Assembly (NCBI GenBank): GCA_037783545.1
Contig: JBBELK010000303.1
Span: forward strand, 434,001-498,000
Direction of reading: 5' to 3'
Length of the DNA: 64,000 nucleotides
From: Henricia sp. BOLD:AAB3569
Lineage: Eukaryota; Echinodermata; Asteroidea; Spinulosida; Echinasteridae
Position numbers and translations under genes: made by a program. Below are positions 56,069 through 64,000 of the stretch, piece after piece. Under the pieces are notes generated by a model. The model was not told the origin of the DNA, did no database searches, and worked only from the letters and a program-made list of their open reading frames with translations. The first letter of the stretch is position 1. Each line of letters begins with the position of its first letter.

Positions 56069-57087
56069 GGCCATCGGAATGAAAGTCATAGAATACCGTC
56101 CGGAAGATTTCAAAAACACATGCGGCTTTTTTTCATTATTCATTTTTCATTATTTTGTAAAACAGGTGCCCGAGGGGTACATAGACAATGATAGAGGTGC
56201 ACTTCCGTCTTCAGATCGTTTTCACGTCTGCCATCACATGATCATTGCATGACAGGCAGACACCGATGAGACGTAATTTTTCATTGGCCAAAATTCGATG
56301 TCGCGATGGCAACAGCCAATCAGATGACGGAATACATACGTGTACAGAACGTCCGAAGATTGCCGAAGTGAGATCGGGGGCGCGTTCAATAGCACAATAC
56401 ATACGTACGCCGGTATTGAGCTCGTGCCAATAACGTCATTTTGGGAGTAAAACAATGCCGCGTCGTTGTGGAAGCAATGTGCGTGCGCGTTGTTAGTGTC
56501 CATAGCGCGCGTAACGCGCTATGCTGAGGCTCCCATTGGTGAACTAAACCGCGTTGCGCCCACCAGAGAGACACACAACGCGCACGCACATCGCTTCCAC
56601 AATGACTCAGCATTATTTGACTCCCAAAATGGCATATTCGCACGTGTTCGAAAAGGGTCAATAGGTATTTTCCTATACCTTCACCGTTGAAGGTATTGTC
56701 GGTATGCATACGTATTGCGCTATTGAACGCGCCCCGCCCGGGACTTCAGTCGGATTTGCAGTCTCGCGCGGCTGTACACCGAAACACGAACAGTGGAATT
56801 GTGTGTCAGCGCAGCACTTGGATCTCGCGCTCAAGACCATGGAGCTATAAAAGTCAAGACTATCGTCTGCCGTCTGATTTCGAAAAATCTGGTTGATTGG
56901 TCGGAATTTCTCGGTTTGGCGCCATATATATCGATTTCTTTCATGAACAAGTATTGAAAGTACATGTACGTTGAAGTTCCCAATTTTTTGAAATAATGAA
57001 CAAATTTTGAATAATGAAAAATTTCGACGGCGGCCATTTGGTCATGCGGGCGGAGGACGGTATTCTATGACTTTCATTCCGATGGCC
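56069..57087. mobile_element. TTA-flanked inverted-repeat element (~1 kb) with a nested foldback
   Basis: The left end GGCCATCGGAATGAAAGTCA is mirrored at the right end over about 34 bp, through AGAATACCGTCC. TTA duplicates flank it (56066-56068 and 57088-57090), fitting PIF/Harbinger insertion. It contains a second inverted repeat (56376-56735). Frames inside are short and unrecognised. Confidence 0.8.
56376..56735. mobile_element. Nested foldback with GGGGCGCGTTCAATAGC ends
   Basis: GGGGCGCGTTCAATAGC-x-CAATAC is mirrored by GTATTGCGCTATTGAACGCG followed by CCCC. Inner arms (GTGGAAGC-x-ATGTGCGTGCGCGT and complement) extend to around 56500 and 56565. Confidence 0.7.
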
Positions 57088-57104
57088 TTATTGTCTCGTT
57101 TCGT

Positions 57105-57245
57105 GACCACCTGAATGGGTGGGCTGAATGGTAAAATGCGGAACGGTGGAACGGAACGGTGGAACAGAAGGGTGGAGGGGTGGAACAGAATGCGGAACAT
57201 GGTACAGTGGAATGGAACGGTTGCGCGTTCCGTTCCGCGTTCCGC
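57105..57245 (+). repeat. GGAACGGTGG short-period repeat
   Basis: Words GGAACGGTGGAAC, GGGTGGA and GGAATGGAACGG run to about 57215, followed by GCGTTCCGTTCCGCGTTCCG as the opposite-strand version. A GCCATTGCCAT-type run follows at 57258-57310. Confidence 0.75.
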
Positions 57246-57309
57246 GTTTTACCAACATCCATTGCCATTGCCATATGATTTGCTTGGCATTGCCATTGGC
57301 TTTGCCATG

Positions 57310-58665
57310 GCATTGGATGATTGGATGATTGGATAGGGACTTGGAAATCCGTGACGTCATCGGCCGCGCGGTCGTGACACTTATTATTTGTCAAATCTGT
57401 AACTGAAATTCGCAAGCTTGATAGACCGCTACGTAAAATTGCACTAAATCATGCCGCCTTTTGTTTCTGTCATTTAATCTGTCAACAGTCAGGCTGATTT
57501 CTTTTTAGTGCAGGTCTATTGGGGCTGGTTTTCTTTATCGTCCGGGCATATCAAATGATGCACTTGTATAATGACGCACTCACCTTTCTCTTCAAATTCG
57601 GCAGTGCGCGCGTACGGGACTGATGTGCACTCACCGCGACCTTGATATACCGTAAAGTCCCACTTAAAGGCCCATAGGCCAGTGGATCATTTGCAATGAC
57701 CCCAAAAAGTAATCGCTGAGTTTACAGGGGAAAAGTTCTAAAAGTAAAGATTTAATTAATAGCAACTATCCAATGAAAGGTTTTCGCTAAAAATTATATA
57801 ATTTTACCAGAAAATAATCCGTAAAGATGAAATTATTTAGATCGTTTGCAAACGATTTACTTATTTTTGGTTCGCATCTACGCGGTCCAAAATGCATGGG
57901 CGCTGTGTACTCCGTGTGCGTGTTCCAACGCGATGCATTTTTATGGATCGCGCGCACACGCAGTACCGGTATGTACGCCACAGAGTGCATGACGCAAGCC
58001 ACATAGTACCCGATCAACTGAGAACGAATATTTGAAACACCCTGCCGAGACCAGGAAAATGCATGTGGATTTTCATGGTTTTTTTAAACGTGGTACATTT
58101 GACAAAGCTGAAATTTCTTAGGATGAGTTTGTTGATGTCTTTCTTCTGATTTATAATGGTTTTATTCGCAGAATCGCTCAAAAACAGATCATCTACAGGG
58201 CCTTTAATTAAACATCCACCCGTTTAAAAATGAAGAAAGTCAAGGATTTGCCGGCGAGATATGATAAAATTTATAATTTGGGTTTTTTAGTAGCCAATTT
58301 ACTAGATAGGCCTACATACATGTATATGTACAAATAATGCGAGGCATTATTTGCTCATAAAACTGTAATCATCGGACATAAGAAACTTTAGAAGGCGGCC
58401 CTCTGTCGGCCAGTATTCAACCAAGCGTTATTATTATTATGGCAATGCAGTCCGTTTTGGCTTTTTAAAATTAGTACAGGGTCCCAAGTGGCACTTGTTT
58501 CTTATGTAAAGTGGTGCAAAAGCATCTCTTAATTGTAAAGTTATGCAAATTCTTAGAATCTGGTCTATGATAATTTATTAATTTGGAGGATGAGTGCAAT
58601 TGGGTACACGTGCAAATGTTTTCCTGGTTTTTATGGCAAGTTCTGACAGTTATATAAAATATTTT
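57310..58665. other. Unassigned stretch
   Basis: No gene, RNA or structured repeat recognised. Confidence 0.5.
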
Positions 58666-58671
58666 TGGCAG

Positions 58672-59032
58672 TTTCTGAAAGTCGGACCCTCCGGATCTTT
58701 GTTGAAAATTGATATTTAACGAACAGAAAGTACCTAGTTTGACTTTGAAATACGCTTACATACATTTTACCACCATGTATTGCATAAATTTGTAATCATA
58801 CACCACATCGACTATCCACAAAGTGAAATTTTTGAAGAAATAGGCGTAGGAAGTGCAGGACACTAAGAAAAAAGAAATTGGTTTTTGTCCATGCCGGATC
58901 TTTAAAAATAAGGCCTGTAAAAGGTATGGAAGCGTATTAAGAAGTCAAACTAGGCACTTTCTGTTTATTAAATAGCCATTTTTGAAAAAGATCCGGAAGA
59001 TCTGGAAGGATCCGGAGGGTCCGTTTTTCACC
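58672..59032. mobile_element. Inverted-repeat element with ~90-bp arms
   Basis: The left arm CGGACCCTCCGGATCTTTGT...GAACAGAAAGT-x-CCTAGTTTGACTT is mirrored at about 58935-59030 (AAGTCAAACTAGGCACTTTC...GGATCCGGAGGGTCCG). The non-coding spacer is about 170 bp. Confidence 0.75.
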
Positions 59033-59228
59033 CACACCCATATTTTTTGTGTATTACAAAAAAAAGAATAAAAGCTAGCCCCTTTCATATGTGATACGCG
59101 AACCCCAAAAGCAAATCTTGCGTAAAATCTGACGTCATACATTTTGCTGCGAACATTAGCGCATGTGGAAGTTTAGCTTGTCGATATTTGCGGCGCAACA
59201 ACTTCCCTTGACGTCCGATTCGTATTTG

Positions 59229-59506
59229 TGTGTGCACTCAGAGTTGAATTTGGTGCAGTTCTGCAGTAACAAACTTTTATAGGGCTGGAAATACAACTAA
59301 CTACTCACAAGACCACGTGACTTTTCGGAACCAGAATTTGGTTCCGAAAAGTCACGTGACCTTAAATTTTTTAAAAGTGCTCAAAAACAGCCAAAATTGA
59401 CGGCGTCTTGTCAGGATATGTATTTAATTTACTCTCGAAGGCGCTTCAGAATAATGTATGGGTCTATTTCGAGCCCAAAATAGCCCAACAAAGCCGGTGT
59501 GTTCCT
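59229..59506 (-). mobile_element. Truncated TTAA-family copy with intact hairpin
   Basis: It ends GCCGGTGTGTTCCT followed by TTAA (59507-59510). It includes the hairpin GACCACGTGACTTTTCGGAA...CCGAAAAGTCACGTGACC (about 59321-59372) and GGTGCAGTTCTGCAGTAACA. The other terminus is missing. Confidence 0.8.
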
Positions 59507-59891
59507 TTAAGATTCAAATTCAGGTAGTTTATGTTACGAGACAGACTTGAAAAATAATGTGAGTGTCACTTACATAGGCACTGCAGCCTTGACAAGTTGT
59601 ATCACATCACATTTTATTGCAGCAGCGACGCATTTACTGTCACAGACGATTCCGCACGGAAACGGACGTAATTATTTAACAACCAAAACATAGCAAATGC
59701 TTGATCAATTTTTACAGCTAGACTACATGTATTTTTGAAATCTGCTTGAAATTGTCTGTATGGTGGATATATTTTTAACTCGAAATTAAACTTTCAATCC
59801 CCCACCACCTTCCCCCAAGTTACAATAGTAACTTACATGTGTGTAATCTTGCTGTTTGTGTGACGTCATGATGACGTCATCAGGTACTTAA

Positions 59892-60729
59892 AAGGACACA
59901 CCGGCTTACTGTTTATAATGTAGCAATCTAGCATCCTTGAGCATTTTTTTGAATGGTTGTTGTGAAAAAAAATTATCTAAATGTCACGTAATTAACTAGA
60001 AATGTTTAAAATTAAGAAAAGAGACAAATGTTGGGCTATACGCTTTACCAGCCATCGCGATGTACCGGTACATGTACATGTATTATGTACAGGGTGTATC
60101 ATGTGTTTGTAAATAAAGGTGGCGTTCGAAATGGGTCGACACGTGTTTAACCTCGATTCCTGGTTTTCCCTGACTCATCACACCTTGCATGATCCCTCAG
60201 GTCAGCACTGACTCGAGAAAGCACATCGAACGCAACGTTTTGGTGTCTTTAGTGCCCTCAATATGCCTATGCTATTTTTTCTTCGGATATTATTTACTGC
60301 CGCGAACGCGAAGCGAAGACACGAAAATCTGAGATTTTCTCGTCCATATCAAAACCCAGAAACCCTTCTTATGAAATCTGTTGGCAGATTTGTGTATAAA
60401 TTGGAAAATACGGTATGTACAGTGTTCGTAGGACATTATTTTCCAACAAGAAGAGAAACCAACCGTGAATGACAAAAGCAACTCGCACTTCGCGCTGGTT
60501 TCTACGTCTGGAAATACAACTACTGTAACTCACAAGACCACGTGACTTTTCGGAACCAGAATCTGGTTCCGAAAAGTCACGTGACCTTGAATTTTTTAAA
60601 AATTCTTACAAACGGCCAAATTTGACGGCGTCTTTTCAGGATATATCTAATTTACTCTGGAAAACGCTTCAGAATAATGTATGGGTCTATTTCGAGCCCA
60701 AAATAGCCCAACAAAGCCGGTGTGTACCT
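59892..60729 (-). mobile_element. TTAA-family element, full copy (838 bp)
   Basis: It is flanked by TTAA (59888-59891 and 60730-60733), with ends AAGGACACACCGGCTTACTG and AGCCGGTGTGTACCT. The hairpin is at about 60539-60590. The middle includes TGCATGATCCCTCAGGTCAG and GTGTTCGTAGGACATTATTT blocks shared with 42067-43157 and 46554-47170. It lies about 280 bp upstream of the WDR7 exon. It is non-coding. Confidence 0.87.
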
Positions 60730-60896
60730 TTAATGATATTTTAAAAATCATGAAAAATTACATTTTTAACATAATGCAGCCTAGCCTAACAAAATGAGGT
60801 GTGAAATTGGAACTTGGTATAATCTTGTAAGACTGGGCATCCTGACTTCTGTTTGACGACAAGATGTCATCGGTGACCTTATTATAATCATGATGA

Positions 60897-61202
<306 letters not shown>

Positions 61203-61273
61203 TAAGGCAACTTTAGAGGTTTTTTTTATGGCAAACATAAAAATCTGACCTCGGAAACAGCCCATTGTACCCT

Positions 61274-61706
61274 GTTTACACTTGATCCCGAGCTCGGGGT
61301 CGAACACCGAGCTCAGGATCAGCCCCGGATCACAACTGAGTGTAAATGCTCTCGGAACCAAATTGGCCCCGGATCAGACCCCGAGATTTTGGTCTCGTGT
61401 TGGCGGAGGGTTCGATCCTGAGCTCGGGATTAGTTTGCGGTTAGATAAGCAATTAATCTTTACCGCAACCTGCCACATCCACTCCACAGCCGTAGCGGGG
61501 GAAAGCCCGCGAAATTCAAGTGGCCTTGTACACTGTACATGCACAACCCATGCACACACAGAGCATGACCTTTGACTGCAACTTCTGGCACCGCGCTCGA
61601 GATCAACTACAGAATGTAAACGCGGCACTCAGGATCATTGCGGTTAACACTGACGCATTCTTTTCAGGGGATCAATCTTGATCCCAAGCTCGGGACCAGT
61701 GTAAAC
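61274..61706. mobile_element. GTTTACACT-ended MITE with CGAGCTCGGG repeats
   Basis: The ends GTTTACACTTGATCCCGAGC and GCTCGGGACCAGTGTAAAC are inverted repeats. Inside, GATCCTGAGCTCGGG, CCGGATCA and similar words recur in both directions. It lies about 100 bp inside WDR7 intron 1. Confidence 0.75.
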
Positions 61707-61730
61707 CCGGTGTTACATGTAAAGGAACAC

Positions 61731-62177
61731 ACCAGCTCACCGTTTATATAATTAAGTGATGTGGCATAATTGACAATAACTTTTTGATGGTCGATGTTAC
61801 GTAATTAACTATAAAAAAGCTTAAAATTAACAAAAGAGGTCAAAAGTCAGGTTATATGCTTTACCAGCCGTTGCAACTATCGCATTTAAGCCTCACGACT
61901 TTGTCACAAACGTTTTGACCTTCTCCTGCTGACTTTTTTTTGTTGATATCTCGCATTTTCTGCTGATGATTTTACTGGAAACAAAGATAACTCGCAAGAA
62001 CATGTGGTTCGGATAAATCACGTGACCTGAATTTTTTTTTTTAAATGCTCAAAACGGGCAAATTTTGTGGTTTCTTTTCAGGATCGCTTCAGTTTATTAA
62101 GGAGAGACCTTTATAATCATGTATGGGTATCATACATATAGAGCCCAAAATAGCCCAACAAAGCTGGTGTGTCCCTT
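61731..62177 (-). mobile_element. Internally deleted TTAA-family element
   Basis: The ends AAAGGAACACACCAGCTCAC and AAGCTGGTGTGTCCCTTCAA match the family. The body is about 450 bp instead of about 830, and the hairpin is reduced to CACGTGACCTG. It is older and more diverged than the other copies. Confidence 0.75.
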
Positions 62178-62549
62178 CAACAGGAAATACATTGTGTACA
62201 TGTACATGTATGTACATGTAACATCTTTTCTGAAAACCTGAATAAAAATAAGTGACAATTTCTGCTTTTAGCAGTCAGTGCAACTCGCAGACGGATGAAG
62301 TTGAAAGCAAATTGCTAAGTCAAATTTGATTGGTACACTCGATTCACTTTGTGATGTTATTCTTGAGTTGAAGTTCGCACTAAGCAATGTGTAGAAAGCT
62401 AAATCAAAGTTTAAAACAAATAAATGGCTCATTTAATAATTAATACAAGTTTGGTTAATCCAACAAAAAACGCTTTATCACTGAAAGTTAGCCATACCAA
62501 ATTGAATAAGCATGAACAGGAAATGGACTCATAACAACCTCATCTACAT

Positions 62550-63062
62550 GTATGACTGATATGTACATGTACGTCTTTCCACAGTAAAGTTGGAATTTTG
62601 GCAACACAAACCATATTTTCAAGAAAATACATGTACATGTACATGTAACTTTGTCTGGTCTCAAAATAAAAGAAATCAGTTAATTGTTGTTCTGAAGAGA
62701 TAACTTGGGCCCAAAAAGGGTTACAAATAGTGTGAAAACATGCCTTTCTAAAAACCTTGAGTACAAATTTCCAATATATGCTCGTAACCGGGACAGACAC
62801 TTGTGTTACATTCTAGGCCGTCCGGTTACGAGCGTATTGGAAATTTGTACACAGGGGTTCTAGAAAGGCATGTTGTCACACTATTTGTCACCCTTTTTGG
62901 TCCTACATGTAGTAAGTTATCTCTTCAGAACAACCATGACAACTGAAACTTATTTCTTTTATTTTGAGACCAGACAAAGGTATTTTCTGGAAAATATGGT
63001 CTGTGTTGCCAAAATGCCCTCTTTACCGTGGAAAGACTTATGTACATATGTATACATGTACG
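62550..63062. mobile_element. Foldback element (~0.5 kb, ~240-bp arms) in WDR7 intron
   Basis: The left arm (62550-62790) is mirrored by the right arm (62821-63062). Examples are GTACAAATTTCCAATA...GCTCGTAACCGG versus CCGGTTACGAGCGTATTGGA, and the TTTGTCTGGTCTCAAAATAA block. The loop is about 30 bp. TACATG simple repeats sit at the arm ends and in the left arm (62628-62647). Confidence 0.85.
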
Positions 63063-63132
63063 TATTTAGGAGAAGCAGAACTTTAGAAAATAAATCAAAT
63101 ACTATGTACATGTAGGCTCTGGCTATGTAAAA

Positions 63133-63416
63133 CTATAGACCGTATCAAATAGCCGCCATTTCGTGAGGCACCTTTTGTTACTTAAAGGCAGCATTGCGCG
63201 CACGCCAAATTCGTGCCACGAAATACGCAGCTCCATGCCTTTGCTATGGAGCTGCGTATATCGTAGCACGAATTTGGCACGCGCGCATTGGTGACGAACC
63301 TGTGTCTTTAAACCATTCAACAGTGGAAGCACAATATGTGCAACCATGCATGTACCGGTAGTCAAGGAACAAAGAAACTGCCCCACGGAATGGCGGCTAT
63401 TCGATATGGTCTATAG
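63133..63416. mobile_element. Inverted-repeat element hosting a hairpin MITE
   Basis: CTATAGACCGTATCAAATAG followed by CCGCCATT is mirrored by AATGGCGG then CTATTCGATATGGTCTATAG, about 36 bp per arm. The MITE at 63186-63307 lies inside, flanked by its own TTAA, showing nested insertion. Confidence 0.8.
63186..63307. mobile_element. Hairpin MITE, copy 3 (TTAA-flanked)
   Basis: The same CAGCTCCATGCC...ATGGAGCTG centre and CGCCAAATTCGTGCCACGAA arms as copies 1 and 2. TTAA flanks at 63182-63185 and 63308-63311. The outermost bases are slightly deleted on the left (AGGCAGCATTGCG). Confidence 0.85.
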
Positions 63417-64000
63417 GCCTATAGTAACTTCTACTGTACATGTATGTAACTGGCTAACATTTCTGTTCATGAGATTAGGTTGTCCCTCGCAACATGCTCC
63501 TGGGCCATTCTGCAGCCATTACTTGTCTCGCTAGAGCCAGTGAGTCCCGAGAATCATCCACTTTCATCAGCGCTGCAGAAAATGGGTGAGTATTATTGGG
63601 GTTTTTAAAATAACATGAAATTTTAAATTCATGCCCTGTAATAGGCTGCTCAGCAGCCACACAGAACAAGACGCATCGAATGCACATGCGTCACGTTTTA
63701 ATTTGCAGTCATGTAATATGCAGCTCCGTGTAGGGGACGCAGTGCATTTGGAATACCCGGGCGCATCATGCAGAGTGCAACATAAAAATGGGACGAGGTA
63801 CACAGTACAATGAAGTTTTTCATAGTGTCTCGGGAAAGCACCGAGTATACAGTGCTAATAAACGTCAGGTAAGGGCAAAACAAACCCTATTAACATTCAT
63901 TCTCCCCGATGCAAGGTAAATCAATTACTGAGTAATTGCGATCCCCGTTGCTAACTGATTCGAACCGGCCTTTCAACACTGGCTGGCTCAGTGGTCGAGT

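Overview
This window looks like nuclear DNA from a marine invertebrate deuterostome. An echinoderm or hemichordate is my best guess, and amphioxus is possible. The grounds are a textbook spliceosomal U6 gene, one recognisable animal exon (WDR7/Rabconnectin-3 beta) with a proper splice donor, the absence of any prokaryote-style gene run, many TACATG runs and tRNA-derived SINEs, and DNA transposon, LINE and DIRS-type remnants typical of such genomes. The species assignment is inference. Only two host genes are well supported: U6 snRNA (31953-32059, +) and the first coding exon of WDR7 (61017-61172, +), whose remaining exons lie past the right edge.

Layout. 1-5.5 kb: a ~950-bp duplicated segment, a TTAA-flanked transposon (1923-3239), and an inverted-repeat-bounded element packed with a 13-bp motif (3597-5331). 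5.5-15 kb: LINE scraps and inverted-repeat elements, including a 2.3-kb foldback (6802-9076) and a 0.75-kb foldback (10350-11101). 15-22 kb: hairpin elements, a SINE with target-site duplication, and an 831-bp TTAA element. 22-26 kb: a decayed tyrosine-recombinase (DIRS/Ngaro-like) retrotransposon on the minus strand, with RT, SGNH-hydrolase-like and recombinase remnants. 26.2-27.3 kb: a 47/48-bp minisatellite whose unit contains a perfect 6-bp-stem hairpin and which has 95/190-bp higher-order periodicity. 31.9-32.7 kb: U6 followed at once by ~170-bp tandem repeats. 32.9-35.0 kb: a G-rich minisatellite split by a 5'-truncated LINE. 36.1-47.3 kb: a very unusual A+C-rich satellite built on a nonamer close to CCAAGACAC, with segmental duplications. 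It is interrupted by a SINE, two pieces of a TTAA element and a nearly full-length DD41D mariner-like transposon whose pre-insertion site survives in a duplicated copy. 47.3-49.5 kb: an I/Jockey-group LINE with endonuclease and RT domains. 49.8-57.1 kb: stacked terminal-inverted-repeat elements, two of them filled with short internal repeats (GTTCGTGTTGGGTCC-like and AACGTT-rich), plus SINEs. 57-64 kb: more TTAA elements, the WDR7 exon, and a first intron full of mobile-element copies.

How it fits together. Nearly all structure here is mobile-element or tandem-repeat biology. At least two TTAA-target families and several 3-bp TTA/TAA-target elements (PIF/Harbinger-like) recur, many with long internal palindromes. 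Non-coding stretches not listed below show nothing I can name. Protein-level calls rest on motif recognition by eye; no database search was possible.
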